This document shows, one piece after another, positions 1-5,484 of a DNA stretch of 5,484 nt (position 1 is the first letter of the stretch; each line of letters begins with the position of its first letter). The position numbers and the translations under genes were made by a program. This DNA comes from Longimonas sp046498435 (GTDB lineage: Bacteria > Bacteroidota > Rhodothermia > Rhodothermales > Salinibacteraceae), in assembly GCF_046498435.1 (NCBI RefSeq), contig NZ_JAWOAR010000233.1, positions 1 through 5,484 on the forward strand, read 5' to 3'. The notes below the pieces were generated by a model, which saw nothing but the letters and a program-made list of their open reading frames with translations, had not been told where the DNA came from and did no database searches.

Positions 1-270
1 GGACTTAAAGGCATGCGCATCGGCGGGGCCGAGGTCACGCATCGCCATGCCAACATCTTCGTGAATCGCGGCGGTGCCACGGCAGCCGACGTGTGTGCGC
101 TCATCACGCGTGTGCAAGACACGGTCGAAGCCGAAACGGGCTACCACCTTGACACTGAAATCGACTTTGTGGGCGAGTTTGCCCCGCCGTCGAAGGCCGA
201 ACCGCAGTTCATGCCCAAGCCCGAGGGCATCGTCACTGCCGCCGAGCGCGCCAAGATGGCCGCAGAGTGA
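1..270 (+). CDS. murB: UDP-N-acetylenolpyruvoylglucosamine reductase (MurB), C-terminal part
   Basis: This is the last 89 codons of MurB; the reading frame is open from base 1 and the start lies outside the window. MurB is a cytoplasmic flavoenzyme that uses NADPH to reduce UDP-GlcNAc-enolpyruvate to UDP-MurNAc in peptidoglycan synthesis. The visible part begins GLKGMRIGGAEV and continues with HANIFVN and GGATAADV, the typical C-terminal domain of type II MurB proteins such as those of Bacillus and Thermus. The Glu in HLDTEIDFVGEF (residue 53 of the fragment) aligns with the general acid Glu of the family (Glu325 in E. coli). A polar tail of about 29 residues after that motif extends past where many homologues end. 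The FAD-binding domain and catalytic Ser are upstream. The gene converges on the minus-strand peptidase gene, so it is probably the last gene of its transcription unit. Confidence 0.93.
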   Translation, partial: GLKGMRIGGAEVTHRHANIFVNRGGATAADVCALITRVQDTVEAETGYHLDTEIDFVGEFAPPSKAEPQFMPKPEGIVTAAERAKMAAE

Positions 271-326
271 GGTGCAGACGCTGGAATGATATCAACTCGG
301 CATGCTCCGTTAGCGTGTGGAGGTAT

Positions 327-358
327 GAACGAATGGACGTGAAAACGTCCACCCGTTC
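327..358. terminator. Hairpin between convergent genes, possible bidirectional terminator
   Basis: An imperfect inverted repeat lies 56 bases after the murB stop. The outer arms GAACG (327-331) and CGTTC (354-358) pair, there is a two-base mismatch, and inner arms of 7 bp (334-340 with 345-351) close a GAAA tetraloop. Neither side is followed by a T-run, so it is not a textbook Rho-independent terminator. Its position between two converging stop codons suggests a terminator or mRNA 3'-end stabiliser for both genes. This role is inferred. Confidence 0.45.
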
Positions 359-369
359 CCCCCTGGCGC

Positions 370-382
370 GCCCAGATTGGGC
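370..382. other. Small hairpin just past the peptidase gene stop
   Basis: GCCCA (370-374) and TGGGC (378-382) can pair around a 3-base loop, 4 bases beyond the stop codon of the minus-strand peptidase gene. It has no T-run. It may help form the 3' end of that mRNA together with the 327-358 hairpin, but a 5-bp stem can occur by chance. Confidence 0.25.
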
Positions 383-386
383 CTGA

Positions 387-2411
387 CTATTCTGCCTCAT
401 CCCACTGGTCAAACCAGCGCAGCATCTGGTTCAGGCGCTCCACAAGGTTAACCGGCGTGCCGCCGCGCGAGAGGCCGTGGCCCTCGCCCTCGAACATCAC
501 CATCTCGGTGGGGACGCCCCCATTCTTCAGCGCGTAGTACCACTCCATGCCCTGTCCGATCGGCGTGATGTGGTCGTCCTGGCTGTGGATGATGAGCGTG
601 GGCGTGGTCACCTGATCGGCAAACTGCAAGGGGGAGCGATCCCAGTAGTAGTCGAAGTTCGTCCACAGCGAGCCGCCGAACTCGGCGTTCATCTGGCGGG
701 GTGGAAAGGCCTGCGTACCCGCCTCCGAAATCCAGTTGCTCACGCTGCGCTGCGTAACGGCGGCGCGGAAGCGATCGGTCTGCGTCGTGATCCAGTTGGT
801 GAGGAATCCTCCGTGACTGCCACCCGTGATGAGCAGGCGCTCGCTGTCGATGCCGTCGAAGCGCTCCAGCGCCGCGTCCACCAGCGTCATGTTGTCGCGG
901 TAGTCGACGCCGCCGTAGTCGATGCGCACCTCGCTCTGAAAGTCGTGGCCGTAGCCGGTGCTGCCGCGATAATTGGTGAAGACCACGCCGTATCCCGCTG
1001 CTGCGAGCATCTGCATCTCGTGAAACCACTGATGCCCCCACATGCCGCCGGGGCCGCCTTTAATGTTTAGCACAAGCGGATACGAGTCGCCCTCCTCGAA
1101 TCCAACGGGCCGCAGCAGAAAGCCGTCGAGCGTACCGCCGCCGTCGTGCTCGAACGTGAAGCGTTCGTAGGGCTGCACCGCGAGCGAGTCGAGCATCTCA
1201 GCGTTGAAGGTCGAGAGCGCCTGTGCGTCCGAGCCGTCGGCGCGGGCCGTCCACACCTGGGGCGGCGTCGTTTCGTCGTTGCGCGTATAGGCGATGCGCG
1301 AGCCATCCTCCGAAAACGAGGGCGCGCTCAGGCTGGCGTCATCGCCGGTGAGCACGGTGGATTCGCTGTCCTCGGCAAGCTGAAAAATGGGACGCGCACC
1401 GCGATAATCGGCACTGAAGAACGGCTGGTCGTGTCCCTCGGGCCACTGCACGTTCGAGGTGCTCAGATTCATGCCGTCGTGCAGCACCTCGGGCGTGCCG
1501 CCGTCGACCGGGATGCGGTGCAGCTCGGTGGGCTCGTAGCGATCGGCGGTGTGATGGTACAGGAGATGCTCGCCATCGGGTGCAAACACAGGGCGTTCGG
1601 CGCGGCGGTCGGGGGTATCGAGCGTGCGGATATCGCCATCGGGGAGCGTGATCAGGTGGAGGTCCTGATTGAACCCGGCATCGAACTCTTCGCCCGTCAG
1701 GTCGGCGTTAAAGGCAACGGTTTCGCCATTGGGCGATGCAGTAGCGTTGTGCACGTGATAGTCGGCGCTGCGCACGAGCGGAGTGAGCGTGCCCTCGTCG
1801 AGGGTGAGCAGCCAGAGCGTGCGGCGCTCGGCGCCCAGGAAGCTGCCGGTGCCGGTGCGATACGCGGCCTCGCGCACCACGGTGGTGTCGGGACGCGGCC
1901 CCTCGGGCTCGTCGGCTTCTTCGGTCGGATCGTCGACGGTGGGGTCGATGGAGAGCGTGAGCAGCATGTGCTCGCCATCGGGCAGCCATTCGTAGGCGTG
2001 GATGCTGCCTTGCTCCAGTTCGGTAACGGCGTTGGCCTCGCCGCCGTCGGTGCGGATGGTGTAGAGCTGCGGCTTCTCGTCGCGACTACTCAGGAACGCA
2101 ATGCGATCGCCACTCGGCGACCAGCGCGGGCTGCGGTCGGACGGGCCCTGCGTAAATGCGTACGGCTCTTCTGAGCCGTTGGCGGGCGTCATCCACAGGC
2201 TGGATTCGCGGCTCCGGCGGTCGTCGGATATGGTGGTGCGCACGAACACGGTGCGTGTACCATCGGGCGAGATCTGAGCGTCGCTGCTCATCTGGAGATT
2301 GTAGTAGTCGGCGGGTTGCATGCCGCGCTCTTGGGCAAGCAGTGGGGCCGTACTGGCCATGACAAGCAACAACATCCCAAGAAAGGCGGTGCGAAGCGAA
2401 ACCGTGGGCAT
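387..2411 (-). CDS. Secreted S9-family serine peptidase (prolyl oligopeptidase / acylaminoacyl-peptidase type)
   Basis: This predicted 674-residue exported peptidase belongs to the S9 family, whose members cleave short peptides, often after Pro or from N-termini. Residues 1-26 form a signal peptide (MPTVSLRTAFLGMLLLVMAS, then TAPLLA), with likely cleavage before Gln27; there is no lipobox Cys. Residues about 35-400 form a TolB/WD40-like beta-propeller with recurring S-P-[DS]-G turns (about 47, 97, 226, 277 and 366). Residues about 420-672 are the alpha/beta hydrolase, with GGPGG (452-456) and NYRGSTGYG (480-488). The triad is complete: Ser532 in GGSHGG, Asp613 in HSQDD and His645 in EGEGHG. 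An in-frame TTG at 2453 would add 14 residues, but the ATG at 2411 places the signal peptide correctly. No strong Shine-Dalgarno is visible. By hand count there are about 104 Asp+Glu and only 3 Lys, fitting a halophile. An acidic loop lies at about 156-176. The substrate cannot be told from sequence. Confidence 0.92.
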   Translation of the reverse strand: MPTVSLRTAFLGMLLLVMASTAPLLAQERGMQPADYYNLQMSSDAQISPDGTRTVFVRTTISDDRRSRESSLWMTPANGSEEPYAFTQGPSDRSPRWSPSGDRIAFLSSRDEKPQLYTIRTDGGEANAVTELEQGSIHAYEWLPDGEHMLLTLSIDPTVDDPTEEADEPEGPRPDTTVVREAAYRTGTGSFLGAERRTLWLLTLDEGTLTPLVRSADYHVHNATASPNGETVAFNADLTGEEFDAGFNQDLHLITLPDGDIRTLDTPDRRAERPVFAPDGEHLLYHHTADRYEPTELHRIPVDGGTPEVLHDGMNLSTSNVQWPEGHDQPFFSADYRGARPIFQLAEDSESTVLTGDDASLSAPSFSEDGSRIAYTRNDETTPPQVWTARADGSDAQALSTFNAEMLDSLAVQPYERFTFEHDGGGTLDGFLLRPVGFEEGDSYPLVLNIKGGPGGMWGHQWFHEMQMLAAAGYGVVFTNYRGSTGYGHDFQSEVRIDYGGVDYRDNMTLVDAALERFDGIDSERLLITGGSHGGFLTNWITTQTDRFRAAVTQRSVSNWISEAGTQAFPPRQMNAEFGGSLWTNFDYYWDRSPLQFADQVTTPTLIIHSQDDHITPIGQGMEWYYALKNGGVPTEMVMFEGEGHGLSRGGTPVNLVERLNQMLRWFDQWDEAE

Positions 2412-2442
2412 AGCGTTCAGATGCAGGTGGGGGCAGAGTGCA

Positions 2443-2457
2443 TGGGCCTCCAAGATA
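2443..2457 (-). promoter_or_regulatory. Tentative promoter for the S9 peptidase gene
   Basis: The minus strand reads TATCTTGG at 2457-2450, close to the Bacteroidota -7 element TAnnTTTG. Transcription would then begin near 2443, about 32 bases before the ATG at 2411 and downstream of the alternative TTG start, which supports the shorter protein. No TTG element is found 19-21 bases upstream, so the match is only half supported. Confidence 0.2.
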
Positions 2458-2610
2458 CAAGCTACCGATCAGGAATGCACACCTACACGCTTGCGTATGG
2501 TGCAGGAGGGGACACGAAGGTTCTGCTTCCCTTCAACATCACAAAAAGGGCAGCATATGAATGGCCTGTGATACAATATTTCCACTTCTTATTTTTTGAT
2601 ATATTGCACA

Positions 2611-2643
2611 AAACAAAAAGGGCGAACGGTAGACCGTTCGCCC
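2611..2643 (-). terminator. Rho-independent terminator of the two-domain protein gene
   Basis: A perfect 10-bp GC-rich stem (2620-2629 with 2634-2643, GGGCGAACGG and its complement) closes a 4-base loop. On the minus strand the stem is followed at once by TTTTTGTTT, the U-tract of an intrinsic terminator. It lies about 100 bases past the stop codon at 2745 and should separate that gene from the peptidase gene downstream. Confidence 0.88.
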
Positions 2644-2744
2644 CAGAGGATTGTTTTCGTTGGTGTTGCTAATCGTGTACGTCGGCTTACAGCGCGCCCA
2701 CTGCCAAACTGATCAGAGAGAACCGGCACACGGGCCGTCTGTCG

Positions 2745-3743
2745 TTACGGTTGGATTTCCGAGATGTGCACCCGGCTGGTCGAGTAGTTGTCGGATTCGC
2801 TATACGCCCCCACCCAGATGTTATACTGACCGCTTTGCGGGCGATTGAACGCAATCATGGCATCGAGCCCTTCGCCGCCGTCGTCGTTGCAAAACCACTC
2901 GCCGCTGGGCGTGCGCACAGTGAGCGTGACATCCACATCGGTCTCTGTGTAGATGTACAGCGAGGCACTGCCCGCGCTGTAGTCCAGGTTCACGTCGGGT
3001 GCATTTGCCGCCAAACGGCCCCGACAGCCATTGCCCTGGATCGGATTCTCAATGGACCCACCTGCAACGACCTCGGTGGTGTGCGGATCGGGCCAGAAGC
3101 CAGCCGACAGCTGCGCCGTGCCGTAGGTGGCGGTGCCCTGCCAGTTCAGCGTGCCCGAGGAGCGGGTGCTCGACGGAGCGCTCTGACCGATATTGCGCGT
3201 GGTGCTGGCGGAGGACGTAGAAGCGTTCTGCGACCCACGCAACTCGCTGAATACGACTGAGGCGCTGGGGGTGTCTCCGCCACTGCCGTACGTGCCTACC
3301 CAGATGTTGTAATTGCCAGACTGCGGGGCATCGAACTCCAGGCGGGCGTTCGTGCCTGAGCCGCTGTCGTCATCGCAGAGCCACTCGCCGTCCGGCGTGT
3401 ACACCAGAAGCGTGACATCAACGTCAGATTGCACTTCGATGCTCAGCGGATAGCTGCCGCTCTGGTAGTTAAGGTCCATGTCGGGCGCATCCATGTGGAT
3501 GTAGCCACTGCACCCCTGAAAAGGGATTGCGGTACTTCCCCCTGCGCGCACAGAGTGGCTCTGAGGGTCGGGGCTAAAGCCGCTGGAAAGCGAAATCGTG
3601 TCGTATGTGGGCGTGGCGCGCCAGTTGGGCTGCTGCGCCTGAGCGGGAAGGGCGCTCAGTGCAAATAAAATGATCCCCACGAGGATGAACGAAACAGAGC
3701 GGAACGAGACAACGGGCTGTGTAAAGCGGGTAACAGTAGCCAT
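2745..3743 (-). CDS. Secreted protein with two tandem pre-peptidase-C-like domains, unknown function
   Basis: This predicted exported protein has 332 residues. The ATG at 3743 is chosen over an upstream in-frame start at 3830 because it opens directly into a signal peptide (basic start, hydrophobic core about 18-33, cleavage likely after AQA at 36). The mature part has two domains, about 41-168 and 201-330, that are close to half identical by hand alignment. They are joined by a Ser/Thr-rich linker (about 169-200). Each domain carries GFxPDP, AGGS, APD, DVDVTL, TPxGEW, a C-x-D-D cluster and PQSGxYNIWVGxY. This resembles PPC-type beta-sandwich domains that accompany secreted peptidases and surface proteins. 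Each domain has two Cys (78 and 123; 240 and 285), probably a disulfide in each. No catalytic domain, membrane anchor or C-terminal sorting domain is visible. The protein has no Lys by hand count. It is a single-gene unit ending at the 2611-2643 terminator. A binding or envelope role is plausible, but the function is unknown. Confidence 0.85.
   Translation of the reverse strand: MATVTRFTQPVVSFRSVSFILVGIILFALSALPAQAQQPNWRATPTYDTISLSSGFSPDPQSHSVRAGGSTAIPFQGCSGYIHMDAPDMDLNYQSGSYPLSIEVQSDVDVTLLVYTPDGEWLCDDDSGSGTNARLEFDAPQSGNYNIWVGTYGSGGDTPSASVVFSELRGSQNASTSSASTTRNIGQSAPSSTRSSGTLNWQGTATYGTAQLSAGFWPDPHTTEVVAGGSIENPIQGNGCRGRLAANAPDVNLDYSAGSASLYIYTETDVDVTLTVRTPSGEWFCNDDGGEGLDAMIAFNRPQSGQYNIWVGAYSESDNYSTSRVHISEIQP
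2754..3143 (-). repeat. Second PPC-like domain copy (repeat B)
   Basis: This stretch codes for residues about 201-330 of the two-domain protein, from WQGTATYGT to the end of HISEI. It aligns along its whole length with repeat A (3240-3623), with about 64 identical positions of 130 by hand. The alignment has one two-residue gap before the first Cys. The likely origin is an internal duplication. Confidence 0.85.
3240..3623 (-). repeat. First PPC-like domain copy (repeat A)
   Basis: This stretch codes for residues about 41-168 of the two-domain protein, from WRATPTYDT to VVFSEL. It shares the same order of conserved elements with repeat B: GFSPDP, AGGS, Cys, APD, DVDVTL, TPDGEW, Cys-Asp-Asp and PQSGNYNIWVG. 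The two copies have diverged too far for recent gene conversion to be evident. Confidence 0.85.
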
Positions 3744-3774
3744 AATGTTCTGTGGTGTTAAGTGTAACAAGCCG

Positions 3775-3845
3775 GCGTACATGTTGAATATTTCAATAAG
3801 TACACCAATACTATAATAAAGTTCAACCAAAGACTAATAAATCTA
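3775..3845. promoter_or_regulatory. AT-rich divergent promoter zone (tentative)
   Basis: This block is markedly more AT-rich than its surroundings. The plus strand has a perfect TATAAT at 3812-3817, which would start a long aspS leader near 3824. The minus strand has TATAGT and TAGTATTG over nearly the same bases, which could serve the two-domain protein gene. Neither has a well-spaced upstream element. A short inverted repeat, TTGAA-TAT-TTCAA (3784-3796), lies inside the block and could be a protein-binding site. Confidence 0.35.
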
Positions 3846-3846
3846 T

Positions 3847-3926
3847 GCACTGGACAGTGCCCAACGTGCACGCTTTTGGCGTTGGGTATATGCGCTTCGG
3901 ACGCATGTGCACCTGGGGCTGTCCAG
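3847..3926 (+). other. Nested inverted repeats, candidate structured RNA or aspS leader element
   Basis: Several complementary segments stack in the order expected for one long hairpin. CTGGACAG (3850-3857) pairs with CTGTCCAG (3919-3926). CCCA (3860-3863) pairs with TGGG (3914-3917). GTGCAC (3866-3871) pairs with GTGCAC (3907-3912). Competing local pairings also exist: GCACTG/CAGTGC (3847-3860), CCCAACG/CGTTGGG (3860-3886), and a 3886-3910 stem whose tip can form a UUCG tetraloop. If transcribed rightward it would lie in the aspS 5' leader. It matches no RNA family I recognise. Strand and function are inferred. Confidence 0.35.
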
Positions 3927-3970
3927 CTTTCCATTTCGCGTGTGTCTCTTCTGCGTGTGCCCTCCCTGAT

Positions 3971-4001
3971 GTGAAAGGGCTTTCTTCAGAGTGACCTTCA
4001 C
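3971..4001. other. Imperfect hairpin upstream of aspS
   Basis: GTGAAAGG (3971-3978) pairs with CCTTCAC (3995-4001) as a 7-bp stem with one bulged A and a loop of about 16 bases. It lies about 80 bases before the aspS start. It has no U-tract of the attenuator type. Its significance is unclear. Confidence 0.2.
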
Positions 4002-4081
4002 ACGAAGATCGCACCCATTCCGGACTGTGCGTCGTATGTTAACGCGTTGCGCTATTTCTCCACTGCATCCGATCCTGACTC

Positions 4082-5484
4082 ATGGCTGAGGCCGACCGCT
4101 CTGCACTCATTACCACCGACACGCACGGGGTGCGCACCCATACCTGTGGCGAATTGCGCACCAAGCACGAAGGCGACCCTGTCGTCTTAAAAGGCTGGGT
4201 GGATACACGACGCGATCTGGGCGGACTCGTGTTTATCGATCTGCGCGACCGCTACGGCCTCACGCAGATCGTTTTTAGCCCGCAGGCCAATGAGGAAGCC
4301 TACAAAACAGCCCAGCAGCTCCGAAGCGAAGACGTCATCTCGGTGCGCGGAACGGTTGCTGCCCGTAAAGATCAAGCGGTGAATCCGGCCATGCCTACCG
4401 GCACCATCGAAGTACAGGGGGATGCGTGTGCCGTGCTCAATGTGAGCAATACGCCGCCGTTTGTAGTGTCCACCCAAGACGAGAGCCGGGTGGATGCGAA
4501 CGAGGATCTCCGTCTGAAATACCGCTACCTGGATCTGCGCCGTCCCGCCTTGCAGCGCAATCTGGAGCTGCGCCATCGTTTCTACCAGACCACGCGCCGC
4601 TTCTTCGACCGGCATGATTTTCTGGAGGTGGAAACGCCCGTGCTCATGAAGTCGACGCCCGAGGGCGCGCGCGACTTCCTCGTGCCGAGCCGCCTGCATC
4701 CGGGGCACTTCTACGCGCTGCCGCAGAGTCCACAGACCTACAAGCAGATCCTGATGGTATCGGGCCTGGATCGCTACGTGCAGATCGTGAAGTGCTTTCG
4801 CGATGAGGACCTGCGCGCCGACCGCCAGCCCGAGTTCACGCAGGTGGATGTGGAACTGACCTTTGCCACCGAGGAGCAGGTCTACGATTTGATGGAAGGG
4901 CTCATGGCCGACCTCTGGGCCGACCTGAAGGATACAGAGATCGACACGCCCTTCCCGCGCATGACGTACGATGAGGCGATGCGCACCTACGGCTCCGACA
5001 AACCCGATGTCCGCTTCGACCTGGAGCTGGAGGATGTGGGCGATGCGTTCGACGGTTGCGGATTCCGCGTCTTCCAGTCGATCATTGACGACGGCGGGCG
5101 CATTATGGCGCTGCCGGTGCCTGGTGAGGGCGATCGCGGGCGGGGGGCTATGGATCGCCTCACGGATTATGTAACCGACACCATCGGAGCTGCTGGGCTC
5201 ATCTACATCCAGCAAGCCGAAGACGAGGAGGCGCCCTCGTGCAACGTAAGCACCAAGGCCATCCCGCAAGAGAGCGTGGAGGCCGCCTTCGAACAGGCCG
5301 GCGCCGAACCCGGCGATCTGGTGCTGCTGGTCGCCGGCTCCACACCCACGGTGTATGAGCAGGCCGGGCAGTTGCGCCTGCACATGGCCGACGACCTCGG
5401 GCTGCGTCCTGAACCCGGCGAAGGCCCCGACCGCTTCCTGTGGGTCACGGACTTCCCGCTGCTGGAGTGGGACGACGAGCACGA
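4082..5484 (+). CDS. aspS: Aspartyl-tRNA synthetase, N-terminal 467 residues (runs off window)
   Basis: AspRS is a cytoplasmic class II enzyme that charges tRNA-Asp with aspartate using ATP. The ATG at 4082 is bounded by an in-frame TGA six bases upstream. No Shine-Dalgarno is visible. Residues about 34-115 form the anticodon-binding OB fold (GWVDTRRDLGG, FIDLRDRYG), with Phe51, Gln62 and Glu110 matching anticodon-contact residues of E. coli. Catalytic segments follow: TPEGARDF (Glu194), QSPQTYKQ (Gln218, Lys221) and motif 2, FRDEDLRADRQPEFTQ (Arg240, Glu242), with Asp256 just after. From about 310 the sequence enters the GAD insertion domain typical of bacterial AspRS. Class II motif 3 and the C-terminus (about 120 residues by comparison with other bacterial enzymes) lie past the edge. 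The N-terminus is about 16 residues longer than in E. coli. Leu46 occupies the position that is Leu in the discriminating E. coli enzyme and His in non-discriminating AspRS. Confidence 0.96.
   Translation, partial: MAEADRSALITTDTHGVRTHTCGELRTKHEGDPVVLKGWVDTRRDLGGLVFIDLRDRYGLTQIVFSPQANEEAYKTAQQLRSEDVISVRGTVAARKDQAVNPAMPTGTIEVQGDACAVLNVSNTPPFVVSTQDESRVDANEDLRLKYRYLDLRRPALQRNLELRHRFYQTTRRFFDRHDFLEVETPVLMKSTPEGARDFLVPSRLHPGHFYALPQSPQTYKQILMVSGLDRYVQIVKCFRDEDLRADRQPEFTQVDVELTFATEEQVYDLMEGLMADLWADLKDTEIDTPFPRMTYDEAMRTYGSDKPDVRFDLELEDVGDAFDGCGFRVFQSIIDDGGRIMALPVPGEGDRGRGAMDRLTDYVTDTIGAAGLIYIQQAEDEEAPSCNVSTKAIPQESVEAAFEQAGAEPGDLVLLVAGSTPTVYEQAGQLRLHMADDLGLRPEPGEGPDRFLWVTDFPLLEWDDEH

Larger units (their letters stand above)
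2412..2744. other. 333-bp intergenic spacer between the two minus-strand genes
   Basis: No credible gene lies here; the short open frames crossing it show no recognisable protein. Reading leftward, it holds about 100 bases of 3' untranslated sequence of the two-domain protein gene, its intrinsic terminator (2611-2643), an AT-rich pocket at about 2565-2619, and then the 5' region of the peptidase gene. Apart from the weak promoter match at 2450-2457, I see no operator or riboswitch. Confidence 0.6.
3744..4081. other. 338-bp divergent intergenic region
   Basis: This region separates the start codons of the two-domain protein gene (leftward) and aspS (rightward), so it must hold both promoters. 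It contains an AT-rich block (about 3775-3845), a cluster of inverted repeats (3847-3926) and a weaker hairpin (3971-4001). A 63-codon minus-strand open frame crosses it, but nothing supports that frame as a gene. No tRNA or other named RNA was recognised. Confidence 0.7.

Noticed and set aside
1146..2174. A 342-codon plus-strand open frame opposite the S9 peptidase
   Set aside because: It is a shadow of the peptidase gene, whose triad, propeller motifs and signal peptide are clear. The antisense product shows no known motif.
2316..2672. A plus-strand open frame of 118 codons reaching across the intergenic spacer
   Set aside because: It begins inside the peptidase signal-peptide region, runs through the minus-strand terminator hairpin and resembles no protein family.
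387..3743. Peptidase and two-domain protein genes as one operon
   Set aside because: They share a strand, but a strong intrinsic terminator (2611-2643) and a 333-bp spacer lie between them, so they are more likely separate transcription units.
3847..3926. The inverted-repeat cluster as a tRNA or T-box
   Set aside because: It lacks a T-loop GGTTC-like segment, an acceptor stem of the right layout and a T-box AGGGUGG-type sequence, so neither name is justified.
3823..4014. A 63-codon minus-strand open frame in the divergent spacer
   Set aside because: It overlaps the inverted-repeat cluster and the likely promoter zone, and its composition (many Lys) is unlike the neighbouring minus-strand genes. 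It has no recognisable motif.
4187..5482. A long 431-codon open frame on the minus strand opposite aspS
   Set aside because: The plus strand encodes an unmistakable AspRS with all expected motifs. The opposite frame is open because of GC-rich codon bias, and its product has no recognisable domain.

Overview
The window looks like ordinary chromosome from a GC-rich, halophilic member of the Bacteroidota/Rhodothermota (Salinibacter-like). This placement is an inference. It rests on strongly acidic, lysine-poor secreted proteins, the absence of clear Shine-Dalgarno sequences before the chosen starts, and the style of the proteins. I could not run a database search.

Layout from left to right. Bases 1-270 (+) hold the 3' end of murB, the peptidoglycan precursor reductase. 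A 116-bp convergent gap with hairpins separates it from a minus-strand gene (387-2411) for a secreted S9-family serine peptidase with a beta-propeller followed by an alpha/beta hydrolase domain. A 333-bp spacer follows, containing a clear minus-strand intrinsic terminator (2611-2643). That terminator ends the next minus-strand gene (2745-3743), which encodes a secreted protein made of two similar pre-peptidase-C-like beta domains joined by a Ser/Thr-rich linker. A 338-bp divergent spacer (3744-4081) contains an AT-rich putative promoter zone and an unusual cluster of nested inverted repeats. At 4082 aspS (aspartyl-tRNA synthetase) starts on the plus strand and runs off the right edge.

The genes do not form one operon. 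murB and aspS are housekeeping genes. The two minus-strand genes encode exported proteins, but the terminator makes them separate transcription units. No mobile element, CRISPR array, tRNA or rRNA was seen. I found no convincing new multi-gene system. The items most worth a second look are the structured region upstream of aspS and the lysine-free two-domain secreted protein.
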